NCBI GenBank assembly: GCA_032622095.1
Contig: CP136062.1
Coordinates: 160,016,875-160,080,874, forward strand
Reading direction: 5' to 3'
Length of the DNA: 64,000 nucleotides
Source of the DNA: Siphonodentalium dalli
Lineage: Eukaryota > Mollusca > Scaphopoda > Gadilida > Siphonodentaliidae
Shown: piece by piece, positions 31,596 to 43,085 of the stretch
How positions within the stretch are numbered: the first letter of the stretch is position 1
Layout of the letters: each line of letters begins with the position of its first letter
Position numbers and translations under genes: made by a program
Notes under the pieces: generated by a model
Database searches by the model: none
Seen by the model: the letters and a program-made list of their open reading frames with translations, nothing else
What the model was told of the DNA's origin: nothing

Positions 31596-34440
31596 AGCTC
31601 ACCTGAGACGAAGTCTCCGGTGGAGCTATAGTCATCACTCCGTCGTCCGTCCGTCCGTCCGTCTGTCCGTCAACTTTTTTTTTAAACATCTTCTCCTCTG
31701 AAACCATCATACCAAATTGGTTCATATTTGGTGTGGATGTTCCCTAGGTGACTCTCATTCAGATTTGTTCAAATGACGTCACTGGGTCAAATAGTTGTGA
31801 AACCAGGGCCATAACTCTATTCCTCCATAGTAATTCTTACAACAACTTCTTGTTCATAACCATTGTGCCGATTTAGCTAATATTTGGTATGGAGGGTCCT
31901 TGGGTGACTGGTGTTCAGATTTGTTCAAATGAGGTCACCCTGTCAATTAGTTGAGAAACCAGGGCCATAACTCATAGTAATTCTTACAATGACTTCTTCT
32001 AAAAAAATATTTGGCCTATTCAGCTTATATTTGGTACTGAGGGACCTTGGGTGACTGGGAATCAGATTTGTTCAAATTGGGTCACTGGGTCAAATAGGGG
32101 CAGAGCCAGGGACATTACTAAAAACAAAAATTAAATTTTTGCATTTTGACCTTTAATTTTTGTTTAGGACCCATCACAGTCTCATATTTCTTACCTACAT
32201 TTTTCTTAGCATGTTCTTCATCTGTATGGATTTTGGTATTGTTTATTTAACCCCTTCCACTCTTGTTTTGATATAGAATTCATCCAAGACAGGATTACTC
32301 AAACATTTTCATCTGATCAACACCAAATTTGGTATATGAATTTTTGACACTTATATACAGATCAAGTTAAAATATGGGTTTGATCCGATATATTTTAACA
32401 GAGTTATGGCCATAATTCCCCAAAAAATAATAAAATATTCAGGAACTCCTTGATCAATTTATGTAGGCAGAGTCCCCAGGGAGTGTATTCATGTCATTCA
32501 TAATTTAAATGAGATTAATGGTGTTATCAATGAAGCACCCTTGTTGTTTACATTATCACTCAGTGGTCATTAAAATCAGATTAATTTCATTTTCTCCAAG
32601 TGTCTGGCATTGGAGGTATGAGGTTCCCCGAGGGTGAATTCATGTTGTTCCACACAGCAGGCTAGCATAACCCAATACACCCTCTGAGAACATTATTCTG
32701 CTTAGGCCTCATCTTCTGGGAAGTATCTAGAGTCTCAAGATCTCATTCTGCTTAGGCCTCATCTTCTGGGAAGTATCTATAGTATCAAATTTACATTGTT
32801 GTTTAAAGTTAAATTTCCCTTCTAGGAAGTTTCTGTATCCCTTAATTTGCAGAAGATAAAATTCATGATTGAGGTGCCCAATGGGTGAACATCACCAATT
32901 TCAACTGGGGAACTTCAATCTTATTCTAGGTCTTCCATAGCAGTTGAGGGCCTTATCAGAATGAGATCCCCAGAGAGTGAATTTAGTGATACTAGCCCGC
33001 TGTGCAGGAAAGCGTCACTAAATTCACCCTCTGGGGACCTCATTCTGCAAATAACAGACAGACTATCTCAAGGCTTGATTGTATAATACAGTGTGTTGCT
33101 TGAGGCCAGACATGCACAATGTAGGAACAGACATGCTTGTAGTGATGCTATCCCACATAGCGGGCTAGCATCACCAAATTCACCATTTGGAGACCTCATT
33201 CTGCTTAGGCCTCATCTTCTGGGAAGTATCTATAGTATCAAATTTACATTGTTGTTAGTTATATTTCCCTTCTAGGAAGTTTCTATATCCCCTAATTTGC
33301 AGAAGATAAAATTCATAATTGAGGGGCCCAATGGGTGAACATCACCAACTTCAACTGGGGAAATTCAATTTTATTCTAGGTCTTCCATAGCAGTTGAGGG
33401 CCTTATCAGAATGAGGTCCCCAGATGGTGAATTTAGAGTCACTAAATTCACCCTCTGGGGACCTCATTCTGCAAATGACAGACACACTATCACACTATTT
33501 CAAGGCTTGTTGTATAATACATTGTGTTGCTTGAGGCCAGGCATGCACAATGTAGGAACAGACACGCTTTTTGTGATGCTATTCCGCACAGCAGGCTAGC
33601 ATCACCAAATTCACCCTCTGGCGACCTCATTCTGCTTAGGCCTCATCTTCTGGGAAGTATCTATAGTATCAAATTTACATTGTTGTTAGTTAAATTTCCC
33701 TTCTAGGAAGTTTCTATATCCCCTAATTTGCAGAAGATAAAATTCATAAATGAGGTGCCCAATGGGTGAATATCACCAACTTCAACTGGGGAACTTAATT
33801 TTTATCCTTATCAGATTTGTGAAAATGGGATCACAAAGTCAAATAAGGGCAGAGCAAGAGACTTAACTATTTCACCTACATAGTAATTCTTAAAATATGT
33901 TTGCAAGAACTAGTTGGCTTATATAGAATGGAATGTTCTTCCTTGACTGCAATTCAGATTTTTTTAATGGGGTCACCTGGTCAAATAGGGGCCAAGCGAA
34001 GGACAGTTTCCCTCTTAATATGCTTCCTTCACAAGGACCATCAGGTCTATTTGACTGATATTTATGATATGTATGAAGGGTTCTTTGGTGTCTGGGATTC
34101 AAATTTATTCAGATGGAGTCACCAGGTTAAATAGGGTGGGACCAGGGACATAACTATATGTCTCTATAGTAATTCTTAAAATGTCTTCTCAAGAGAGTTT
34201 GGACTATTTAGCTTACATATAGTATGGGGGAATCAATAGGATCCTTTAGTGACTGAGATTCAGATTTGTTAAAATGAGGTCAACCTGTCAAGAAATGGCA
34301 GGCTATGGGGAGTCTAATAAAATCATCGAAATACCAAATTCATTAAAACATCTACCTTGGAACCAATTGACTGATTGGTCGGACATACATGTATTGTGTT
34401 TTTGGGTCCATGGATAATTGGGCTTCAAACATGTTTAAAT
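31596..34440 (+). repeat. AGCTCACCTGAGACGAAG interspersed repeat, interrupted
   Basis: Starts AGCTCACCTGAGACGAAGTC with a GTCC run at 31645-31672. Then come diverged units of about 115-150 bp with CAGATTTGTTCAAATG, GGTCAAATAG, CCAGGGCCATAACT and ATAGTAATTCTTAC. The units stop near 32580 and resume near 33808, with family C elements between. Common in molluscs to my knowledge. Not a gene. Confidence 0.65.
32585..33800. mobile_element. Family C tandem array inside the larger repeat
   Basis: Family C unit: a palindrome of GAGGTCCCCAGAGGGTGAAT with its complement, a spacer, and a second such palindrome, ending in AAGGCTTG. Here one unit (32585-33078) is followed by a second (33079-33510) and a partial third (33511-33800). 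Units two and three share TGTGTTGCTTGAGGCCAG at a period of about 430 bp. Twin 60-codon frames at 33093 and 33524 come from this repeat and are not genes. Confidence 0.75.
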
Positions 34441-34444
34441 GGTT

Positions 34445-34640
34445 TTAGAAAAAGGCGCTTGTGAGATTGGAAATTTCCAACAATTGAGAAAGTTTGAGGT
34501 GTCGGTTGTGAAATTCCAACCTAAGACTTGGGAGTCTGGATCCCGGTCGGGAGGGGACTTGTTGAGCTGGAGGAGGGGGGTGATCAGTAGTGTACAGTTG
34601 GCAATTTCAAGGTGGATTTTTACCAAGCTACATACTTGAA
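34445..34640. repeat. TTCCAAC repeat family, fragment
   Basis: GGAAATTTCCAACAATTGAG and GAAATTCCAACC match blocks at 39208 (ATTTCCAACAATTGG) and, inverted, at 57998-58085. The fragment lacks the long G/C tract that other copies carry. Confidence 0.5.
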
Positions 34641-34851
34641 GTCTCTCTAGCCACATATCCTGTATAAATCTACTTCTTTTAAAGTGATTATGAAAAGTGC
34701 TGACTGTTTTGGTCTCCAGAGTCCCAGTCTTATCAGTCTTTGCAGTCTGGTGAGCGACCCCACAGTCATTGACTGTCTTGTATTGAGACAGACCCAAGAT
34801 AATTTAGGCTGTTGCAGCTTTATTTGGCCGGTTTGTTGGGTAAAGGGTTAA

Positions 34852-35364
34852 GCATATGATGACTCATCGAATCGTGGTGGCACCCCAGTTACATTTAGAG
34901 TTGTATACCGCATTTCGGTGAGACTTTAAAGATGATGTATCTCTTCCTATAACACGTTTTATCTAGTTTCCGGGGTATAAAATAATAAATATGAATCGAA
35001 GACCACTGTCCGGAAAAGCTTTATCAAATTCTATGAATTTTGCCGACAGTCAGCTGTTAGATACCTCAAATTAATTGACTTGAAAAAACGGTTATGATAC
35101 CGCGATCTGCAGTCAATGAATACCGTATAACCAGGATTTCTTTACTGCATTTAATAGTGGTGCCTCAGCAGTCACGGAACCGTTAACTGTGGTGCAGTTA
35201 TGGTTTGAACGCATTTACATGCACCTGTGTATAAATTCATAATAATTACCATGCATGCCAATAAATAAAAAAAAATGAATTTCAGAGAAAATGATGCCAC
35301 TTTAAAACTTATAATCATTGTCAAGTTGTCAACATCTAAGCAACAGTATGGTAGGGGTACAGTA
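34852..35364. other. Non-coding, somewhat CpG-richer
   Basis: Contains GATACCGCGAT and AATACCGTAT words similar to family F (22139), but no terminal repeats could be matched. No coding frame. Confidence 0.35.
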
Positions 35365-35577
35365 CAGTAATGGCCTAAATAATCGACTCCTTAACCACAG
35401 CAGAATTATGGGTAACTTTTCAGGATTTAGTCGGAAATATGGCTTGTTGCCATTCATCGGAAAGCTCTCACTGAGAGCTTTCCGATGAATGGCAACAAGC
35501 CATATTTCCAACTAAATCCTGAAAAATTACCCACAATTCTGCTGTGGTTAAGGAGTCGATTATTTAGGGCATTACTG
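35365..35577. mobile_element. Family A palindromic element, full length
   Basis: 213 bp, both arms complete, centre CTCACTGAG, ends CAGTAATGG...CATTACTG flanked by GTA and TAT. One of the best examples of the family. Confidence 0.9.
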
Positions 35578-36125
35578 TATATCAGCAGGGCCCACCAAAG
35601 TCAGCTGCCAAAGTTGCAGAATTATAAGGGAAGCAGTACCAGCTTATCCAGAGTAACAGTTGTTTGCTGCAATCAATGGCATCCATTAATGAATCATGTT
35701 ACTTTGATAAACATGAGATAGTTTAATGGCCGACATGGAGATGTCATGTTAAATGGAGAAGTACATGTCTCAGTATCATTAAAATCAATCTCAACACACA
35801 ATGTATGTGGAACCCAAATTGCTGTTTATTTATCAGTTTGTACACACACCCTACATGTACCTGTATGTCTTAATTCAGGCTGTCATTACCAAGGCTGACT
35901 TGTTTCAATAAGCATATCTCTCTCTCTTTCTCAATTACTAAAATGCCTTTGGATTGTAGATAGAGCATGGACCTTGTGAATTTCACTATCTACTGAACAT
36001 GTCATAGATTGCTCTTAGATTCTGTTAGGTACTGGTAGCATTAGGTCATGACAGCAGACAGGAAGTCTATACATTTCCCTTATCTGTCTTACTGCTTCTA
36101 CTAGAGGGCCAAGAAGCTAGTACAT
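35578..36125. other. Non-coding, no feature assigned
   Basis: No frame, repeat or RNA gene recognised. Confidence 0.4.
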
Positions 36126-36275
36126 GTAATGCCCTAATTAAATATGGCATTCATCGGAAAGCTCTCGGGGAGAGCTTTCCGATGAATGGCAACAAGCCAT
36201 ATTTCCGACTAAATCCTGAAAAGTTACCCATAATTCTGCTGTGGTTAAAGGAGTCGATTAATTAGAGCATTACTG
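36126..36275. mobile_element. Family A element, left arm shortened
   Basis: GTAATGCCCTAATTAA jumps to the inner left arm (ATATGGCATTCATCGG). The right arm is complete. CCTAATTAA and TTAATTAGAG are matched variants in both arms, as in 24263. Confidence 0.8.
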
Positions 36276-36482
36276 TATTTGTATGGCCAAGTCACCAATC
36301 AAGTCTCTAACCCAAAGCAGTTTGATTTAATGTTCAAAACATACCAGGTATATAAAGTTTGTCTGATTGGATAAACTACTGGTAGTACTTGTACATGAGC
36401 TGTGGAAATTTGCAATGCACATTTAAAAATTGGTTGAATGCACATACACTTGTAAGTACAGTACATATGCACAATCCAAAAG

Positions 36483-36706
36483 TCTGAAGGGACGGTTTAG
36501 AGATTACATTAGCGACATACATGTACTAGTAGGCTCCTGACCCTGAAATAGCAGCTTCTAAATGTCTGAAGCTACAGTTTAGAGCTTACATGTTTATTAG
36601 AGACAAAAGATTGGTTCCTGGCCCTGCATGAAGGTCTGAAGCCACAGTTTAGAGATTGAAGCCATGGTTTAGAGATTGAAGCCATGGTTTAGAGATTACA
36701 TTAATG
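36483..36706. repeat. Short tandem units with GGTTTAGAGATT
   Basis: Three perfect or near-perfect 20-bp units (GAAGCCATGGTTTAGAGATT) at 36638-36697 and diverged longer units before them (36483, 36565). Non-coding. Confidence 0.6.
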
Positions 36707-37090
36707 ACACGCGGCACTGCTGTTGGATGTTTGCAGTTTCCCTTGACACAGTTATTTTAATATTTTCCTTTAATACTAAATACTATTTATTCATATAATG
36801 TACCAATTTGGTTCTGAACTACATGTACATGTAAGAGGGCTTAATTTAGGAGAAATTGAGTTCCACTCTTGACACAAACTTGGCAGCAGTGGCTGTGTGA
36901 TATCAGTAATCTGGTATGTGTGTAATTCACTGATCAATATTCATTCTGACCCGTCAATCAAATGTCAATAATACTGTTAACGAATCAGTTCATAAATCTG
37001 CCTTCAAGCATTTTTTTTCCTGCCCATGAATGTTAGCAGGATACATGTACTCTCTGGTCAGTAGTTACCAATACATGAACTGGATTCCTG

Positions 37091-37180
37091 GGTTCCTTGG
37101 TAGCTCACTTGGTAAGGAGCATGGCCCATTAGGCAAACATAAGCCGTCTAGCGATAGTGAAGCTAGTTCGAATCATGATA
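37091..37180 (+). mobile_element. tRNA-derived SINE head, cut by a family A element
   Basis: Box A-like TAGCTCACTTGG at 37101-37112 and box B-like GTTCGAATC at 37166-37174 have the spacing of a pol III tRNA-type promoter. The sequence does not fold as a proper tRNA. The body seems to continue after the family A copy, at 37346. Confidence 0.55.
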
Positions 37181-37345
37181 CAGTAATGCCCTAAATAATC
37201 GAATCCTTAACCATAGCAGAATTATGGGTAATTTTTCAGGATTTTGTCAGAAATATGGCTTGTTGCCATTCATCGGAAAGCTCTTATTGAGAGCTTTCTG
37301 ATGAATGGCAATAAGCCATATTTCTGATTATTTAGGGCATTACTG
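37181..37345. mobile_element. Family A element inserted in the SINE
   Basis: The left arm is complete. The right arm is interrupted by a deletion from AGCCATATTTCTG to GATTATTTAGGG. Flanked by TA on both sides (GATA before, TAAG after). Confidence 0.85.
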
Positions 37346-37545
37346 TAAGCCTCACACAAGGAGGGTAACCTGATTCGTGTATCTGGGCAAGTTTGTCAAT
37401 TGCTTTCCGGGGATCGGTGGTTTCTATGTGCAGTGGAGTAATTTTTCACAATAATTAAACCTACTGTATGGTCTTTCCTCCCCCTGTAAAATTGACATCA
37501 TATGGCTGAAATGACAATAAACCCCAAATAAACCTCAAGCAAGTT
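37346..37545 (+). mobile_element. Probable SINE body and tail
   Basis: CTGTAAAATTGACATC followed by CAATAAACCCCAAATAAACC also occurs, diverged, at 51096-51148. That supports a dispersed element of which this is the 3' part. Confidence 0.45.
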
Positions 37546-38934
37546 TCTTGATTCCCATTCATTCTTTTATAGAGATGTTCATCTAATGAGCCCAACAGCT
37601 ACCTGTAATACATGTACTGGGTACATCTATAAACATGTACACTTCAGGCTGTTTTTTAAAGGGACAAAAGGTCTGCGAATTGGGTTCATGTGAAATAATA
37701 TAAAAGTCTGTAAAACTACTGCTATTATTAATTGTCAACAAGTACATGTACAATTACGTGTACTTGTAAACAGAATGACTTTGTTCTTATTTTTATCATT
37801 AATCAGTAATGAGATTTTGCATGTCAAAACCATTGTGATGTATTAAAACACTGGAATTACCAACTACCAGTAGTCGACTGAGATACCAATACATGTTGTT
37901 TATATTGGAGAACAATCAGTAATGAATATGCACTTTAAGAACAAAGTTTATCCATGCTCTTCATGTTTTCTTGGTGGTGATGTTTTTACACACTCTTATA
38001 TTTATTTTGCACATTTACACGTACATGTACCCACCGCAAGTGTTTTGGGTTCCTATAACTTAACGGTACTATCGGAGCATTTCTCTGCCACCCCTCTGCT
38101 TACATGTATATTATTATTGGAAAATCTCATAAAATGGAGAAAGAATACTAGTAGACCATTTCAAATGTATACCGGTACTTACTTGTACATGCATTTACTA
38201 GTACCTGATTGGGATACCGGGGGTGGGGGTGGGGGGGGGGGGGGGGGGGGGGGTGATCAATCTATCTAATGTTTTAAATCTGTACATGCATATCATTTTG
38301 CATCACTGGGTAGATTTTGAATATAGCATTCCCTACCAATACCAGTACATGTTTTTTCACTGCACACAGGTTAGCAGAAATTGGAAATCACACCGCAAAT
38401 TGTGATGTGGATCCAGTTAAATCAAGCCCTGGATACACATGCACTAGTAATCAATTCAGTAGTGGGTAATTTTTTGTTCTTTGAATTCAAGAGCGATCAT
38501 TTTCATTGAATTCTATCAACTACTTCAATGAACTGACTATATTCTCAGTTAGTTACTTCAAACGATAGTAATAATGAATGGAGTACTTTGTTTGATCCTA
38601 AACGTAGCATGCATTAACTCTGTCAAACATCTTGGCAGAAGAGGGCGCTTTCTTCATAAATGAGAGCTCTTTGCATCCGGACATCGGAGACTTGATGGCT
38701 CGTACACAGGTGATAACTCTCTAGTACTACAAATCAGTAAGCTCGTTGTTTGAGGGTGCATACTGCGTACTAATGAAATCGCAAATTATCAGCAAACTAA
38801 CCATGAGTCGCTGGATACAAGCCGTAAAAAGCAATTAACCATGTGAGTGATTGCCACGACGACTGAAAAAATGCTTGTTCGGCTCTGATGCGCTACATGT
38901 TAATTTACATGGAAGTTAACTCTCCCGAGTCTTG
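37546..38934. other. Non-coding; G23 tract; CpG-richer part at the end
   Basis: A G tract fills 38231-38253. 38600-38930 is less AT-rich and looks single-copy within the window; it could hold a first exon or regulatory DNA, but no frame supports this. No other feature. Confidence 0.35.
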
Positions 38935-39365
38935 TGATTAACAGGTGTAAAAATATGGTGGGGGAAGGGTTTGGCAGATGTTTAACACTCCCCCCCCCCC
39001 CCCCCCCCCCCCCCCCCACCCCACATAATATTTTCCCCACCCAACTTCGGTCAAAATTTACAACAATTGAAAATTTCATGCCTGATGCAACATTAAATGT
39101 TGGAAATTTTACATAACATAAACATGGTGGGTTGAAATTGTTCTCCTTGTTTCATTTTCCAACCAGTAATTAGCAGGTAATTTGTTGTTTTTATGTGTCG
39201 GGTTGAACATTTCCAACAATTGGTAAGATTGGTGCCAGTTGGGAAGTTCCAACCCCATATTTTCCAACCCCAAGGGGGTGTGGGCTGCAAATGGAATCCT
39301 GCGAACCTGAGAGTTTGGTCTGGTTCAGGTGCAGTTGAAAATTTCAAGTGGACACAGCCCAATGG
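38935..39365 (-). repeat. TTCCAAC repeat family with C28 tract
   Basis: On the minus strand it matches 57925-58370: ATTTCCAAC, GAAATT blocks, then TTTTGACC, AGTTGGTGGGG-like sequence and a homopolymer tract (C28 at 38990-39017 on the plus strand). A 163-codon minus-strand frame across it is a by-product. Confidence 0.55.
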
Positions 39366-40817
39366 GGACCCTCTAACTACATGTACGTGCCTGTACAGAG
39401 AGCTTAGCTGCCTTATTTGAATGCAGTTGTTGACAGCCACTGATGTGATACAATTAAATCTATAAATTATCACAGCCACCAAATTCAACAAAACCAATGC
39501 TAAAACCTTTTCACACCAATATCCTTTAAAAATCAACAACAAAGAAACATTCCACCATTGTTTCTCTGTGTGGCATAATGACATTATGGATAATTACCAT
39601 TGCACAATGGGTGAATTCGGCACCCCAGGCTTCAGCTAATATATGGGCTTCCAGACCAGGAAATACCAGTATCATATAGACAGATTTATATAGCCCTGGG
39701 CGGCAGAGTCATACTACCCTGGGTTTCAGATTAATCAAGCGTTGACAATAATAACTGATAAAAAATGTATCATATCATTAGTATGTACAGGGTATGTTAC
39801 TGTATTATTGACATCTCTGTGCATTATCGGTCTATGATATGTTTGTGACATAGTCATAGTTTTTTTGGGGTTTATTTTTTTAGCTTTCTGGTATACAATG
39901 TCAGTCAGTACAATGATTTGAATGGAAATTTCATGATTATGTCACTGATATACATACGAGTACCCGCATCCGAGTGTTGAGTCATCAGGCGGATAATAAT
40001 ATGCATACCTATGACGGAAGATTGGCTGAGGGATTACGGTCAACAACAAAAAAAGAAGCAAGAATGTTTGCATTTATTTGCACATTTCTTTTTGATCAAC
40101 TGTGTGCAAATACGCTATAACTAAACATTACCATGATTCAGATGGTTTGATCGACCGAATGCAACGCCAATGTTTGTCTTGCCGGGAAATGCATCAGTCC
40201 CATCTTTGTATTATGCTGCATGTTTTACCAAACACTAGCCTTTATTCAGCGTTGGAGGGGCTGCAACTTCATGCACATTTTGTTCATTTAAACATTTTGA
40301 TTTAAAAAAATAATAATAATATAACTATTAAATTATATTTAATTTTCTAATTTATTTTTAGATTGAACTTCTTGCTCAATTAAAAACAAAATTTTATATA
40401 TATTTTTTTTAAACTAATGCTGTTATTACAATCGCCATGGTAATTGAGTCACCGCACCAAATTTGGTCCAGGGTCTGGGAGAAAAATTGCACACACCATC
40501 AATATGTAACCTTGGTAACCTAGAATTAAATCCTTGTCATGGTAATTCATAGGCATGTATTTGCATAATTTTCTAACCTGTGTTTGACAGTCCTGTCATT
40601 TCAATATCAGTTATTCAATATAAACTTCCATCACAGTCTCCCAGCCAGTATGTTCCTCTGCATGTTTACAAAATTGTCAAGTAGAACTCATGACTTTCAT
40701 TCCAGGAGTTGAAGCAGAGGAATATCCATTTAATATTAAACTTTCACCCTGTTCATGTACATCTGATGTGTACTACATGTAATTCAATATACTGTAAATG
40801 TTAACCACATACTGTAC
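39366..40817. other. Non-coding, no feature assigned
   Basis: AT-rich. Frames are short and without domain-like content. Confidence 0.4.
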
Positions 40818-40929
40818 GTCCTCAGAGTGTGAATTTGGTGATGCTAGCCTGCTGTGCGGGATAGCGTCACTAAATTCACCCTTTGTGGACCTCATTCTGC
40901 AAATGTCAGACATATTAAATTCAGACTTG
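40818..40929. mobile_element. Family C element, right half
   Basis: One palindrome (GTGTGAATTTGGTGATGCTAG facing ATAGCGTCACTAAATTCACC) and the right end GCAAATGTCAGACAT...CAGACTTG. A family A copy begins 11 bp later. Confidence 0.75.
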
Positions 40930-40939
40930 ATCAAGACTA

Positions 40940-41152
40940 CAGTAATGCCCTAAATAATCGACTCCTTAACCACAGCAGAATTATGGGTAATTTTTCAGGA
41001 TTTAGTTGGAAATATGGCTTGTTGCCATTCATCGGAAAGCTGTCAGTGAGAGCTTTCCGATGAATGGCAACAAGCCATATTTCCGACTAAATCCAGAAAA
41101 ATTACCCATAATTCTGCTGTGGTTAAGGAGTCGATTATTTAGGGCATTACTG
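40940..41152. mobile_element. Family A palindromic element, full length
   Basis: 213 bp with complete arms, centre GTCAGTGAG, flanked by CTA and TAC. Confidence 0.9.
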
Positions 41153-41174
41153 TACTTTTGCCACACAGAGTTAC

Positions 41175-41470
41175 ATTGTCTGTTGTCTTTTCTCCTGATT
41201 GTGGCACAGTTGGTTGCTTTGTTATCCAAACATCACAGAAACCACACACTGCTGTAAGCTCATTATATTTCTCAACAGAAAGCAAAACTATTTCTCATTA
41301 TATCAGTTGGTCTCTGATGTAATATCCTTGATCTGTTGATGCATGGTTCTATCATGCAGTCAGCGATAAAGAGCACTATTTTCATCAGGGACACTAACAC
41401 AACAGAATTGTTGTCAGTTAATGGCTGGCAGATTTTAATGATTGGTAACAATATCCCACTGTTTTCTATG
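41175..41470. repeat. Diverged duplication, unit 1
   Basis: Shares CACAGTTGG, AACCACACACTG, CATTATATTTCTC, TATCAGTTGGTCTCTGAT, GTCAGCGATAAAGA and TTTTCATCAGGGAC in the same order with 42370-43080. It lacks the 72-bp array present in the second unit. Confidence 0.7.
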
Positions 41471-41481
41471 TAATAGTGCTA

Positions 41482-41682
41482 CAGTAATGCCCTAAATAAT
41501 CGACTCCTTAACCACAGCAGAATTTTGGGATTTAGTCGGAAATATTAATTGTAGCTATTCATCGGAAAGCTCTCAGTGAGAGCTTTCCGATGAATGGCAA
41601 CAAGCCATATTTCCGACTAAATCCTGAAAAGTTACCCATAATTCTGCTGTGGTTAAGGGGTCGATTACTTAGGGCATTCCTG
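41482..41682. mobile_element. Family A palindromic element
   Basis: The left arm lacks TATGGGTAATTTTTCA and keeps the rest. The right arm is complete but ends CATTCCTG (T changed to C in the terminal repeat). Flanked by CTA and TAC. Confidence 0.85.
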
Positions 41683-41936
41683 TACCTTGAAATACTGTTA
41701 GATGTTACTGTATTGTACACGTATGCCAAGACTACTTACCATACAAAGTTGTGTCTTTTCTCATGATCATATATGGCAGATTTTGGTACACCCTTAAAAT
41801 ACATAACTTTTACTCTGTTATTACGTCGGATACATTGGGTACAAATTAGAAAACATAATCCTTGAACTAATTTTACAACCCATGGGTACATGTACATTGG
41901 GTACACATGGTTACTTCTGGTTACTTTACCTATCAG

Positions 41937-42345
41937 TTAACCCTTTCAGTGCCAGGTCCGATTTTTATATCAACCCATATACCCTGTGCCAATGCATTCT
42001 CTTATATATGCGAGTCGACCATAGGTCGCCTCGCATATATAAGAGAATGCATTGGCCTAACAATTTTTCATCATTTGTTATTATTTTTTACAATTTTGAT
42101 AATTTTTTCTTGTATTCTTTAACAGACTTATTTTGTAGGTTTAGTGCCAGGGAATCTTACGTTTTTCATGGGCATCAAAATTATTACTATGAATACTTGG
42201 TGATAGTTTTGAGTTATAATTTCCCCTAAGGTTTTATCCAGTTTGTTTTTAAATTCACTATAGCATGCTTAAGCATACCCAAAAAAGGGCCGATTTTACA
42301 GACCGTAAATTATGCAAGAAAATTGCCTGGCACTGAAAGGGTTAA
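41937..42345. mobile_element. Family B element with one 69-nt hairpin
   Basis: TTAACCCTTTCAGTGCCAGG at the left and CCTGGCACTGAAAGGGTTAA at the right. The hairpin cassette lies at 41988-42056, followed by an A/T-rich spacer and a further 200 bp. 63243-63493 is a shorter relative in opposite orientation. Confidence 0.85.
41988..42056. repeat. 69-nt hairpin cassette
   Basis: Identical in arms and loop to 31305-31373, although the terminal arms of the host element differ. Confidence 0.9.
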
Positions 42346-42369
42346 TGTTACTTTGGGTACTTTTATCAT

Positions 42370-43085
42370 GATTGTAGCACAGTTGGAACAATGTACAATG
42401 TAGCTTTGTTTTCCCAGACACCTAGGAAACCACACACTGTTGTAAGGTCATTATATTTCTCCATAGAAAGATTTCTCATCTTATCAGTTGGTCTCTGATA
42501 TTGCTGAATCTGTGGAAGGCATAACCATTTCTCATGGTATCAGTTGGTCTCTCTGATATGCCAGTAACAGTCTCTGATATTGCTGAATCTGTAGACAGCA
42601 TCCGCATGGTATCAGTTGGTCTCTCGGATATGCCAGTAACAGTCTCTGATATTGCTGAATCTGTAGACAGCATCCGCATGGTATCAGTTGGTCTCTCGGA
42701 TATGCCAGTAACAGTCTCTGATATTGCTGAATCTGTAGACAGCATCCGCATGGTATCAGTTGGTCTCTCGGATATGCCAGTAACAGTCTCTGATATTGCT
42801 GAATCTGTAGACAGCATCCGCATGGTATCAGTTGGTTTCTCCGATATGCCAGTAACAGTCTCTGATATTGCTGAGTCATTAGACGGCATCCGGCATCTCG
42901 TATCAGTTGGTTTCTCCCATGTAATAATCATCTATCTGTTGATGCAGTGGTTCTATATCCCTCATAAGAACACTAAAAGTCAATAACGTGCAGTTAGCGA
43001 TAAAGAATAATGTTTTCATCAGGGACTCTAACACAACAGAATGGTTGTCAGTTAATGGCAAGCAGATCTTAATTATGCAAGAAAA
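42370..43085. repeat. Diverged duplication, unit 2, with internal minisatellite
   Basis: Partner of 41175-41470. The array at 42534-42893 replaces the single TATCAGTTGGTCTCTGAT block of unit 1. Confidence 0.7.
42534..42893. repeat. 72-bp minisatellite, five units
   Basis: Units start at 42534, 42606, 42678, 42750 and 42822, each with ATGGTATCAGTTGGTCTCTC and GATATTGCTGAATCTGTAGA. Since 72 is divisible by three, frames stay open on both strands (for instance 42534-42986 plus and 42476-42931 minus). They show no sign of being genes. Confidence 0.9.

Larger units (their letters stand above)
31275..34851. mobile_element. Family B element (hairpin-spacer-hairpin) enlarged by a 3.2-kb insert
   Basis: TTAACCCTTTACCCAACAG at 31275 and TGTTGGGTAAAGGGTTAA ending at 34851 are the termini also found 393 and 382 bp apart at 54543 and 58758. 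Here the shared interior stops at about 31590 (TTTGTATGG) and resumes at about 34781 (TATTGAGACAGACC). Between them lies the AGCTCACCTGAG repeat with nested family C elements. Either this copy was invaded, or the short forms are deletion derivatives; the insert has no transposase, which favours invasion. Confidence 0.75.

Noticed and set aside
33093-33706. Two near-identical 60-codon frames (33093-33275 and 33524-33706) as a small gene pair
   Set aside because: They lie in successive family C repeat units.
31275-34851. Autonomous piggyBac-type transposon
   Set aside because: The 3.2-kb interior has no transposase frame, only other repeats.
37922-38269. 115-codon frame ending in poly-Gly
   Set aside because: The end is the translated G23 tract and the rest has no recognisable content.
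39093-39584. 163-codon minus-strand frame
   Set aside because: It crosses the TTCCAAC repeat; the part similar to the frame at 34435-34797 is explained by the shared repeat.
42476-42986. Frames of up to 151 codons on both strands, looking like repeat proteins
   Set aside because: They follow from a 72-bp tandem unit divisible by three; openness on both strands argues against a real protein.
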